NCBI GenBank assembly: GCA_021844355.1
Contig: JAKBTP010000145.1
Coordinates: 1 to 5,464, forward strand
Direction of reading: 5' to 3'
From: a bacterium
GTDB taxonomy: Bacteria; Chloroflexota; Dormibacteria; Aeolococcales; Bog-877
Length of the DNA stretch: 5,464 nt
Positions 1 to 5,464 of the stretch are shown one piece after another (the stretch's first letter is position 1; each line of letters starts with the position of its first letter). Position numbers and translations under genes: made by a program. Under the pieces are notes generated by a model, which was given only the letters and a program-made list of their open reading frames with translations, did no database searches and was not told the origin of the DNA.

Positions 1-551
1 CCGGGGACCTCAAGTACCTGCCGGCCGTCGGTCACGTAGTCGACGGCGCCGCTCACCGCCACCACCGCTCCACTTGCCCTCGCCAGCTCCATGGCCGCTC
101 CGACCGCGGCTCCCGACCCCATGTTGGAGTCCACCCCGCGGCCGGCTGCCCCGGTGACCCCGGCGAGGCTGGCGATCTCAGATGCGTTGCCCCGAATGAC
201 CGCTGGCCGGTGGCCCAGCAACTCCCGAGCCAGCAGGGTCCGGTGCTCGAGAGCGCCCACAGCCACGGGGTCGAGGACCCAGGGGCGCGAGGCGCTCTGC
301 GCCGCTGCCGCCGCGGCACGCATCGCCGCCTCCCGCTCGCCGCTCAGGGTCCCCAAGTTGACCAGCACCGCACCGGCCACCTTGGCAAAGGGCCCGGCCT
401 CCTCGGCGTTCTCGACCATCGCCGGGGAGGCACCCAGGGCCAGCAGGACGTTGGCCGTGAATCCGGCCACCACGATGTTGGTGAGACAGTGCACCAGTGG
501 CGAGCCGTTCGTCACCGCCCGCAGGGAGGGGCCCCAGCTGGGTCCGGGCAT
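1..551 (-). CDS. thiM: Hydroxyethylthiazole kinase ThiM, N-terminal part (runs off left edge)
   Basis: ThiM phosphorylates 4-methyl-5-(2-hydroxyethyl)thiazole with ATP so that ThiE can couple it to HMP-PP, a cytosolic thiamine salvage step. The 183 visible residues show the ThiM pattern in order: SPLVHCLTN at 17-25, ANVLLALGASPAMVENAEE at 33-51 (substrate pocket of the ribokinase-like fold), VNLGTL at 64-69, LDPVAVGA at 93-100, IRGNASEI at 119-126 and SGAVDYVTDG at 167-176. Family members are usually about 260-280 residues, so roughly the last 85, including the C-terminal nucleotide/catalytic region with its conserved Cys, lie outside the window. The ATG at 551-549 is the only reasonable start: an in-frame TAA lies two codons upstream, and GAGG (562-559) sits 7 nt ahead. 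The gene is divergent from the CoA-transferase gene. The leader resembles a TPP riboswitch (separate entry). Identification is confident; completeness cannot be judged. Confidence 0.93.
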   Translation of the reverse strand, partial: MPGPSWGPSLRAVTNGSPLVHCLTNIVVAGFTANVLLALGASPAMVENAEEAGPFAKVAGAVLVNLGTLSGEREAAMRAAAAAAQSASRPWVLDPVAVGALEHRTLLARELLGHRPAVIRGNASEIASLAGVTGAAGRGVDSNMGSGAAVGAAMELARASGAVVAVSGAVDYVTDGRQVLEVP

Positions 552-630
552 AACTTAGCCTCGCTAGTGCTGGCCAGATCAGCTTCCAGAGGTGACCTCC
601 AAGTCCGGACCGATGGACACCCCACGTCAC
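550..630 (-). promoter_or_regulatory. Divergent TPP riboswitch (THI-box)-like leader of thiM
   Basis: Read on the minus strand, the leader has the 3' landmark of TPP aptamers: CTGATCTGG (582-574), then AGCG (565-562) running into AGG. This parallels the consensus CTGATCTGG...AGCG.AGGGA. A GGGGTG-type 5' segment (GGGGTGTCC, 623-615) is also present. A THI-box-like fold can be drawn: P1 GTGAC (630-626) with GTTAT (554-550); P2 GGGGT (623-619) with ACCTC (593-589); P3 GTCC (618-615) with GGAC (606-603); P5 CTGG (577-574) with CTAG (567-564, one G-U pair). What is off is the near-invariant CTGAGA T-loop, which appears only as CTTGGAG (603-597), and an L5 loop that is not the usual TAATGC type. 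Placement before thiM is what is expected of a TPP riboswitch. It may be a real divergent aptamer, a decayed one, or one with altered specificity. Confidence 0.55.
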
Positions 631-637
631 CCGCCCC

Positions 638-643
638 ATCGTA
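638..643 (-). promoter_or_regulatory. Candidate -10 box for thiM (TACGAT)
   Basis: The minus-strand hexamer TACGAT fits the TAnnnT -10 pattern common in high-GC bacteria. Its position puts the transcription start near 630-632, exactly where the 5' side of the putative P1 helix of the thiM leader begins. The -35 region is not convincing. The call rests on the hexamer plus this spacing. Confidence 0.4.
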
Positions 644-802
644 CGCCGGGCTCAGGGCGAACTCGCCTTCGGCCCGGGCTTGGCGGCCACCCTTCCGGCG
701 GGCGCCTGGCGCGGGCCGAGCAGCAGCTCCGCCCGCCCAGCCGCCTTGACAGCGCCGGGTATTTCCCAGCAAGGTCGGCGGGTGCCAGGCTTGGAGCCGG
801 TG

Positions 803-1969
803 GTGAGCCCGGGGGAGGTGGGTCCCCTCAGCGGCCTCATCGTGGCCGACTTCAGCCGGGTTCTGGCAGGCCCGTATCTCACCATGCTTCTCGGCGACCT
901 GGGTGCCGATGTGATCAAGGTGGAGCGCCCGGACGGGGGTGACGACGCGCGGCACTGGGGCCCGCCCTGGGACGCGGAGGGGCGCAGCACTTACTTCCTC
1001 TCGGTGAACCGCAACAAGCGCTCTTTGGTCCTGGACCTCGGGGAGGGGGCTGACCTGATGGTGGCGCGGAAGCTGGTGGCCCAGGCGGACCTCGTAGTCG
1101 AGAACTTCCGTCCCGGAACCATGGAGCGCCTCGGGCTCGGCTATGAGGAGCTCTCCCACCTCCACCCCCGGCTCGTCTACTGCTCGATCAGCGGCTTCGG
1201 CGCCGGGGAGGGTCGCAGCCTGCCCGGATATGACCTGCTGGTCCAGGCGGTGGGCGGGCTCATGAGCGTCACCGGGCCCGGGCCGGATTCCCCGACGAAG
1301 GCGGGGGTGGCACTGGTGGACGTGCTCACCGGGCTCCACGGCGCGGTGGCGGTTCTGGCGGCCCTTCGGGAGCGCGATCGGAGCGGAAGGGGCCAGCTGA
1401 TATCCCTCAACCTCCTCTCCACGCTGCTCTCGTCTCTGGTCAACCAGGCGTCGTCCGTAGTCATGGCCGGAGTCGTGCCCGAGCCGATGGGCAACCGCCA
1501 CCCCAGCGTGGCGCCCTATGAACTCCTGGAGACAAGGGACCGTCCCCTGGCGCTGGCGGTGGGCAACGACCGCCAGTTCCGGGCGCTCTGCTCGGTGCTC
1601 GAGCGGGACGATCTGGCAGAGGATCCCCGCTTCGCCACCAATCCCGCCCGGGTCAGCAACCGCGATCAACTCCGGCGGGAACTGGAGGCGGTCTTGAGCC
1701 GGCGCCGGGCCGCCGACTGGGTCCCGGTACTCTCGGGGCGGGGGATTCCCTGCGGGCTGGTCAACAACGTCCGGGAGGCCCTGGCACTCGCCGAAGGTTA
1801 CGGTCTCGACCCCGTGGTGCAGCTGCCACGTGCGGGGTCGGCTCCGGACCGGGCGGTGGCCGATCCGATGGGCCTCTCCCGCACCCCGGTGACCTACCGC
1901 CGCGCCGCCCCCGGGCTGGGCGAGCACACAGGGGAGATCCGGGACTGGTTGAGCTCGATTCCAGGGTAG
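803..1969 (+). CDS. Class III CoA-transferase, CaiB/BaiF family
   Basis: Family III enzymes move CoA between carboxylic acids through an aspartyl-CoA thioester; the substrates here cannot be read from sequence. From the GTG at 803 the protein is 388 residues, normal for the family (about 380-410). Motifs in order: GPLSGLIVADFSRVLAGPY at 7-25, LGADVIKVE at 33-41, NRNKRSL around 69-75, VENFRPG at 99-105, PGYD at 141-144 (D144 is the expected catalytic aspartate), the following QAVGGLMSVTG, GNRHPSVAPYE at 230-240, GIPCGLVNNVREAL around 314-327 and the C-terminal PGLGEHTGEI at 370-379. The frame is open back to an ATG at 680, but that extension is low-complexity with no family counterpart. GTG 803 has GGAG (793-796) 6 nt upstream; GTG 782 with AAGG 7 nt upstream is an alternative. 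The gene is followed after 60 nt by the aldo/keto reductase gene, probably in one transcript. Confidence 0.9.
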   Translation: MSPGEVGPLSGLIVADFSRVLAGPYLTMLLGDLGADVIKVERPDGGDDARHWGPPWDAEGRSTYFLSVNRNKRSLVLDLGEGADLMVARKLVAQADLVVENFRPGTMERLGLGYEELSHLHPRLVYCSISGFGAGEGRSLPGYDLLVQAVGGLMSVTGPGPDSPTKAGVALVDVLTGLHGAVAVLAALRERDRSGRGQLISLNLLSTLLSSLVNQASSVVMAGVVPEPMGNRHPSVAPYELLETRDRPLALAVGNDRQFRALCSVLERDDLAEDPRFATNPARVSNRDQLRRELEAVLSRRRAADWVPVLSGRGIPCGLVNNVREALALAEGYGLDPVVQLPRAGSAPDRAVADPMGLSRTPVTYRRAAPGLGEHTGEIRDWLSSIPG

Positions 1970-2017
1970 GTCCGCTTCCTCCCAGTACCCTCATATCTGG
2001 CCATCAGTCGGTGATGT

Positions 2018-2023
2018 GGGAGG
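2018..2023 (+). promoter_or_regulatory. Shine-Dalgarno favouring a TTG start for the aldo/keto reductase
   Basis: GGGAGG lies 6 nt before TTG 2030 but 15 nt before ATG 2039, so spacing favours TTG. A weaker GGAA (2025-2028) is 10 nt before the ATG and leaves some doubt. A small hairpin (CATCA 2002-2006 with TGATG 2012-2016) ends just upstream of this site. Confidence 0.55.
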
Positions 2024-2029
2024 TGGAAC

Positions 2030-3001
2030 TTGGCGACCATGACCTACCGTCGGTTGGGGCGCTCCGGGCTCAAGGTGAGCCTGCTGTCGCTGGGCTCCTG
2101 GGTGACATTCGGCAACCAGGTGGACGAGGATCTGGCCCTCAGCTGCATGCAGGCGGCCTTCGAAGGGGGGGTGAACTTCTTCGACTCGGCGGAGGTCTAT
2201 GCGGGGGGGCGCGCCGAGGAGATCCTCGGCCGGGTCCTTCGGCGAGCCGGCTGGCCCCGCTCCCAGGTGGTGGTTTCCACCAAGCTCTACTGGGGCATCG
2301 ATGGCGGTGTGAACACCACGAGGACCCTGAACCGCAAGTACCTGTTCCAGGCCCTGGAGGGCTCCCTGGAGAGGCTCCAGCTCCCCTTCGTGGACCTGCT
2401 CTTCTGCCACCGACCGGACCCTGAGACCCCGGTGGAGGAGACCGTGTGGGCCATGCACGACCTGGTATCGGGCGGTCGGGCGCTGTACTGGGGCACCTCG
2501 GAGTGGCCGGCGGACGACATCCGGGCGGCCCTGGAGATCGCCGAACGCCACCACCTCCGCAAGCCGGTGATGGAGCAGCCGCAGTACAACCTCCTGGCCC
2601 GGGAGCGTGTCGAGGCGGAGTACCGGCGCCTCATCGAGGACTTCGGCCTGGGGCTCACCACCTGGAGTCCTTTGGCGTCTGGCGTCCTCACCGGGAAGTA
2701 CCTCGACGGGGTCCCAGAGGGAAGCCGCGCCACCATTCCCGGGTATGACTGGTTGCGGCCGGAGCTGACCGACCCAGCACGCAACGCCGCCGCCCGCCGC
2801 CTCGGCAAGGTGGCCGAACGGCTCGGCTGCAGCCCCGCCCAGCTGGCCATAGCCTGGTGCGCAGCCAATCCCCGGGTCTCGTCGGTGATCACCGGCGCTA
2901 CGCGGCCGGAGCAGGTGCGGGAGAACCTCGGCGCCCTGGAGGTGCTGCCCCACCTGGACGAGGCGGTCCTGGCCGAGATCGACCGGGCCATCGCGGGATG
3001 A
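2030..3001 (+). CDS. Aldo/keto reductase, Kv-channel beta-subunit-like
   Basis: Predicted soluble NADPH-dependent oxidoreductase with a TIM barrel, 323 residues, reducing aldehydes or ketones; its substrate is unknown. It resembles the potassium-channel beta-subunit/YghZ branch over its full length: YRRLGRSGLKVS at 6-17, GSWVTFG at 22-28, FFDSAEVYAGGRAEE at 50-64, LERLQLPFVDLLFCHRPDP at 113-131, YWGTSEW at 153-159, TWSPLASGVLTGKY at 211-224, ERLGCSPAQLAIAWC at 263-277 and a C-terminal cofactor-binding GATRPEQVRENLGAL at 289-303. The AKR tetrad is complete: D52, Y57, K85, H127. Animal Kv-beta proteins have Asn at the last position. The start used is TTG 2030, because GGGAGG (2018-2023) lies 6 nt before it; an ATG three codons later (2039) is the alternative and gives the usual M-T-Y-R beginning. 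It lies 60 nt after the CoA-transferase gene with no obvious terminator between. No channel gene is in the window. Confidence 0.93.
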   Translation: MATMTYRRLGRSGLKVSLLSLGSWVTFGNQVDEDLALSCMQAAFEGGVNFFDSAEVYAGGRAEEILGRVLRRAGWPRSQVVVSTKLYWGIDGGVNTTRTLNRKYLFQALEGSLERLQLPFVDLLFCHRPDPETPVEETVWAMHDLVSGGRALYWGTSEWPADDIRAALEIAERHHLRKPVMEQPQYNLLARERVEAEYRRLIEDFGLGLTTWSPLASGVLTGKYLDGVPEGSRATIPGYDWLRPELTDPARNAAARRLGKVAERLGCSPAQLAIAWCAANPRVSSVITGATRPEQVRENLGALEVLPHLDEAVLAEIDRAIAG

Positions 3002-3004
3002 CGG

Positions 3005-3036
3005 GGAGGTGGCGCGGCCACCGCCCCGCCACCTCC
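3005..3036. terminator. GC-rich hairpin between convergent genes, likely bidirectional terminator
   Basis: GGAGGTGGCG (3005-3014) is exactly complementary to CGCCACCTCC (3027-3036), giving a perfect 10-bp stem with a 12-nt loop. It starts 3 nt after the reductase stop codon and ends 5 nt before the permease stop codon, so it sits where both convergent transcripts should end. No T-run follows on either strand, so it is not a canonical intrinsic terminator. It could pause polymerase or protect 3' ends. Confidence 0.6.
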
Positions 3037-3041
3037 GAGGG

Positions 3042-4478
3042 TCAGGACTCGGGGGCCAGCCTCTCCTCGGGCCGGACGCGGTCGAAGTAGGGGTTGCGCC
3101 GGGCCCAGTAGTAGGCCATGGGGATGAGGCCCAGGGCCAGGGCGCCCAGCCCCACGGCATCGGCGGTGGGGGAGAGGTTGGGGATGGACTCCCCGAACAT
3201 CACGAACATGAAGATGGCTCCCACCAGCGGCCACAGTCCCATGAAGAGGAAGTTGGACTTGGAGCGGAACAGCTGGCGGCGGTAGAGGACCACCACGGAG
3301 AGTCCTGCCAGACCGTAGTAGACCGTGATCTGCAGGCCGATGGCGTTGATGGCGTCGGTGAGGATGGTGGAGACGCTGCCCACGTAGTTGGAGGCGACGA
3401 AGAGCCCCACGGACACCACGGCGATCACCACCGTCGCCACCCAGGGGGTCCTCCAGGTGGGGTGGATCCTGCCCAGGGCCCGGGGCAGGGTCCCATCGCG
3501 GCCCATGGCGAACAGTGTCCTGGTCACCTGGATGAGGGTGGTCTCCAGGGTCGCCACGGTGGAGAGGATGACCGCCAGGACGATCAGCTTGCCGCCCGCA
3601 CCCGGCCAGACGGTCTGGCCCAGGACGTCCAGCACATCGGCGCTGTTGTGGTTGATCTGGCTGGCCGTGAGCACCATGTTCGACCCGATGGTGAAGGCCA
3701 TGAAGAGGGCGAAGACGACGATCACCCCGAAGATACCGCCGAACCCGGGTGTGACCTTGGCCTCCTTGGTCTCCTCGCTGAGGTTGGCGGTGGTGTCCCA
3801 GCCCCAGTAGTAGAAGGCCGCCACCAGCGCCCCGGCGAAGAAGCCGTTGACGCCGTGGAAGCTTGTCGGCGAGACCCAGGACCAGGTGAAGGCGTGGGCG
3901 GTGCCGCCGTGGGCGAAGGCCAGGATCGCGAAGAGCAGCAGGATGGCCAGCTCCACCGTGGACATCAAGACCTGGAGGCGCGCCGTGATCCGCACCCCCA
4001 CCAGCACCGCGACCACCATCAGGGTGAAGAAGAGGGCGCCCACGGCGGTCACGGCCAGGGTGTTGTTGGCGAGGTTGGTGGAGATGAGGCCCAGGGTGAC
4101 GGCGCCGGCGGGGAAGGAGCCCGCCACCATGAACAGGAGGGCGGAGACCACCAGTGCCCATCCCGCCACATAGCCGAGCTGGGGGATGAGGGCCCGTCGA
4201 ACCCAGGCATAGCTGGCACCGGCGTTGGCATCCACCCGGCCCAGGTAGTTGAAAGCCCAGACGATCCCGAACATGGCGATGCCGCAATAGAGGAGCGCCC
4301 CCGGTCCGCTGAGCGCCACCGCGCCGAAGAGCACTGCGGTGCTGGCCGCGATCGAGTATCCCGGCGCCACCCCGGCGACGCCCATGACCACCGAGTCGAA
4401 GAGACTCAAGACGTTGGCCTTGAGCTGATGTCCTTCGGCGGCGCTCCCCGGCGTCGCTTCGTCGACGGCTACGTCCAC
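3042..4478 (-). CDS. APC-superfamily amino acid/polyamine-type permease
   Basis: A 478-residue integral membrane protein with about 12 hydrophobic segments, near 28-53, 57-78, 98-125, 142-162, 169-189, 208-228, 246-268, 297-318, 345-363, 370-397, 409-429 and 441-459. Family landmarks: a first helix with the unwound-type GVAGVAPGYSIAAS (33-46), GRVDANAGASYAWVRRAL (80-97), the sixth-helix region FYYWGWDTTANLSEETKEA (222-240), and RTLFAMGRDGTLPRALGRIH (320-339), the conserved RDG-LP loop after helix 8. These place it in the amino acid-polyamine-organocation group, expected to import an amino acid or related amine by cation symport or exchange; substrate unassigned. The start is GTG (4478-4476), with AAGGAG 7 nt ahead. 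The 20-residue polar N-terminus is cytoplasmic in type, with no signal peptide. It is convergent with the reductase gene and 140 nt downstream of pncB on the same strand; the gap carries its own candidate promoter. Confidence 0.92.
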   Translation of the reverse strand: MDVAVDEATPGSAAEGHQLKANVLSLFDSVVMGVAGVAPGYSIAASTAVLFGAVALSGPGALLYCGIAMFGIVWAFNYLGRVDANAGASYAWVRRALIPQLGYVAGWALVVSALLFMVAGSFPAGAVTLGLISTNLANNTLAVTAVGALFFTLMVVAVLVGVRITARLQVLMSTVELAILLLFAILAFAHGGTAHAFTWSWVSPTSFHGVNGFFAGALVAAFYYWGWDTTANLSEETKEAKVTPGFGGIFGVIVVFALFMAFTIGSNMVLTASQINHNSADVLDVLGQTVWPGAGGKLIVLAVILSTVATLETTLIQVTRTLFAMGRDGTLPRALGRIHPTWRTPWVATVVIAVVSVGLFVASNYVGSVSTILTDAINAIGLQITVYYGLAGLSVVVLYRRQLFRSKSNFLFMGLWPLVGAIFMFVMFGESIPNLSPTADAVGLGALALGLIPMAYYWARRNPYFDRVRPEERLAPES

Positions 4479-4485
4479 GTGGTCA

Positions 4486-4491
4486 CTCCTT
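4486..4491 (-). promoter_or_regulatory. Strong Shine-Dalgarno for the permease
   Basis: AAGGAG on the minus strand lies 7 nt before the GTG at 4478-4476. This near-ideal site fixes the permease start codon despite the lack of an ATG. Confidence 0.8.
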
Positions 4492-4513
4492 CAGGGGTGG
4501 GTTGGTCCCGCGG

Positions 4514-4543
4514 AACATAACCGAGGTGCCTGGTTATCGCCAA
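4514..4543 (-). promoter_or_regulatory. Candidate permease promoter with a dyad (operator) in its spacer
   Basis: On the minus strand TTGGCG (4543-4538) and TATGTT (4519-4514) are 18 nt apart, a fair -35/-10 pair 36 nt upstream of the permease GTG. The spacer and the edge of the -10 box form a near-palindrome at 4517-4537. On the plus strand it reads ATAACC, G, AGG, TG, CCT, GGTTAT; the outer ATAACC/GGTTAT arms match perfectly, and AGG/CCT extends them with one extra base on the left. A dyad in this position is typical of a regulator-binding site. No regulator gene is in the window, so its partner is unknown. Confidence 0.4.
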
Positions 4544-4564
4544 TGGGCAAAGCACATCAAGTTC

Positions 4565-4605
4565 GGGCCCCCTGTCTGCGCCCGGCGCACTAACAGTGGG
4601 CCCAC
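4565..4605 (-). terminator. Cluster of short inverted repeats downstream of pncB
   Basis: The stretch after the pncB stop holds several small dyads: GTGGGCCCAC (4596-4605, self-complementary), CACT/AGTG with a 3-nt loop (4588-4598), TGCGCC-C-GGCGCA (4577-4589), and two GGGCCC copies (4565-4570, 4598-4603) that could pair around the inner hairpin. No U-tract follows. It may end the pncB transcript or form an untranslated structured spacer; evidence is weak because such repeats are common in GC-rich DNA. Confidence 0.3.
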
Positions 4606-4618
4606 CCAGGGAGCCTTC

Positions 4619-5464
4619 TCAGACGGGAGAGCGGTCCAATCGCGCCACCAGGGCCTCCAACCCAGGCGACAGGCGCAGCGGGAAGGGCGCGGGGGTCGCC
4701 AGGTCCGCCAGGTCGGCTGGCAGGGCGGCGACCTGCTTGGCGTGGTGGGAGCTCGACTCCCCCAGGGACCTCCGGCCCGCCTCCGTCCGCTGGCCCCCTC
4801 GCATCACCAGCTCCAGCAGAGGCCGATGTGCCTCCGAGGGGGCGGGCTCGTCACGCAGGGCCAGCACGTCCCCGGCGAACCCTGGAGACCGCCACACCTG
4901 CTTGGGACCGGGCAGGGTGATCTTCCCCACGGAGGTCTTGCGCACCGGACGTCCATCGCAGCTGACCAGCTTGTAGACGGTGTCCGTGAGGGGGGCGTCG
5001 GCGGACACCACCATGGCCGACCCCACCCCGAAGCTGTCGATCGGGGCCGGGTCGGGGCCGGCGGTGAGTTGGTCGATCCGATACTCGTCGAGTCCCCCCG
5101 TGACGATGACCTTAACCGTGAAGAGGCCCGCCGCATCCAGGGCGCGGCGGGCTAAGCGGGAGAGCTCGTCCAGGTCCCCGGAGTCCAGCCGAATGGCCGC
5201 CACGTCCACTCCTCGCTGGCGCATCTCGCCCGCCACCTGAACCGCCGCCGCGATGCCGCGCTCTGTGTTGAAGGTGTCGGCCAGGAGGGTGGCGCGGGGC
5301 CCGAGGGCCTCAGCCAGGTGGCGGAGGGCGCTGACCTCGTCCGAATGCGCCTGGACGAAGGAGTGCGCCATGGTGCCCGAAACCTCCAGCCCGTACTCCA
5401 GGGCCCCGGAGACGTTGCTGGTGGCTCCGACCCCGACCAGCCGGCAGACCCGGGCCACCTTCAT
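4619..5464 (-). CDS. pncB: Nicotinate phosphoribosyltransferase, C-terminal part (runs off right edge)
   Basis: NAPRT joins nicotinate to PRPP, with ATP hydrolysis, to make nicotinate mononucleotide, the first step of the Preiss-Handler NAD salvage route in the cytosol. The 281 visible residues cover the second part of the type II phosphoribosyltransferase barrel and the C-terminal domain. Residues counted from the window edge: GATSNV (13-18), GTMAHSFV (30-37), DTFNTERG (63-70), IRLDSGDLDEL (91-101), VTGGLDEYRI (121-130), DSFGVGSAM (143-151), YKLV (164-167), and VRKTSVGKITLPGPKQVWR (174-192). The Met at the window edge aligns with the middle of the family, which is about 430-450 residues long, so it is internal and about 150 residues lie to the right. 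The family's usual DTYDT appears here as DTFNT. The permease gene follows 140 nt downstream on the same strand. Functional assignment is strong; the start is not in the window. Confidence 0.94.
   Translation of the reverse strand: MKVARVCRLVGVGATSNVSGALEYGLEVSGTMAHSFVQAHSDEVSALRHLAEALGPRATLLADTFNTERGIAAAVQVAGEMRQRGVDVAAIRLDSGDLDELSRLARRALDAAGLFTVKVIVTGGLDEYRIDQLTAGPDPAPIDSFGVGSAMVVSADAPLTDTVYKLVSCDGRPVRKTSVGKITLPGPKQVWRSPGFAGDVLALRDEPAPSEAHRPLLELVMRGGQRTEAGRRSLGESSSHHAKQVAALPADLADLATPAPFPLRLSPGLEALVARLDRSPV

Noticed and set aside
746..751. Perfect -35 hexamer TTGACA upstream of the CoA-transferase
   Set aside because: No -10-like hexamer lies 16-18 nt downstream (the bases there are GCAAGG-like), so I do not call a promoter.
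680..802. N-terminal extension of the CoA-transferase from ATG 680
   Set aside because: The 41 extra residues are low-complexity Ala/Pro/Ser/Gly/Arg with no counterpart in the family, and a better-placed SD precedes GTG 803.
512..1927. 471-residue open frame on the minus strand opposite the CoA-transferase
   Set aside because: Shadow of the plus-strand gene in GC-rich DNA. Its translation is rich in Arg, Gly, Pro and His with no family motif, and it overlaps the thiM leader and start.
2030..3001. Reductase as the beta subunit of a bacterial potassium channel
   Set aside because: No channel gene is in the window and the active site is complete; homology to Kv-beta alone does not support channel association.
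2287..4287. 666-residue open frame on the minus strand
   Set aside because: Crosses two well-identified genes and the terminator hairpin. The part under the permease is its frame-shifted shadow and the rest is antisense to the reductase; no domain is recognisable.
3009..4520. 503-residue open frame on the plus strand opposite the permease
   Set aside because: Very high in Gly, Glu, Asp, His and Gln, the typical antisense shadow of a GC-rich membrane-protein gene; no motif and no ribosome site.
1..5464. Mobile elements, CRISPR array, tRNA/rRNA, toxin-antitoxin or defence genes
   Set aside because: No repeated spacer pattern, transposase motif, terminal repeats or structural RNA signature was found; every stretch over 300 bases is accounted for by an ordinary gene.

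Overview
The window is uniformly GC-rich, with strong G/C preference at third codon positions and GTG/TTG starts. It looks like chromosomal DNA from a high-GC bacterium, most plausibly an actinobacterial-type lineage. That guess rests on composition, start codons and the style of the protein families; no taxonomic marker is present. I see no mobile element, CRISPR array, tRNA or rRNA.

Layout, left to right. A hydroxyethylthiazole kinase gene (thiM, thiamine salvage) runs leftward and is cut by the left edge (1-551, minus). Its roughly 80-nt leader (about 550-630, minus) resembles a divergent TPP riboswitch, with a plausible -10 box just upstream of it. Divergent from thiM are two plus-strand genes 60 nt apart: a class III (CaiB/BaiF) CoA-transferase (803-1969) and an aldo/keto reductase very close to the voltage-gated potassium channel beta-subunit group (2030-3001). 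A 10-bp GC-rich hairpin (3005-3036) separates this pair from the convergent APC-superfamily amino acid/polyamine-type permease (3042-4478, minus). The permease has a good Shine-Dalgarno and a candidate promoter whose spacer holds a dyad. Upstream of it, on the same strand, is the C-terminal part of nicotinate phosphoribosyltransferase (pncB/NAPRT, 4619-5464, minus), cut by the right edge.

How the genes fit together. Both edge genes are vitamin/cofactor salvage enzymes, for thiamine and NAD. The CoA-transferase/reductase pair looks like a small catabolic or detoxification operon of unknown substrate. The permease probably has its own promoter, although read-through from pncB is possible. No multi-gene novel system is evident. 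The most interesting material is regulatory: the degenerate TPP-aptamer-like thiM leader that runs directly into the start codon, and the dyad between the -35-like and -10-like boxes ahead of the permease.
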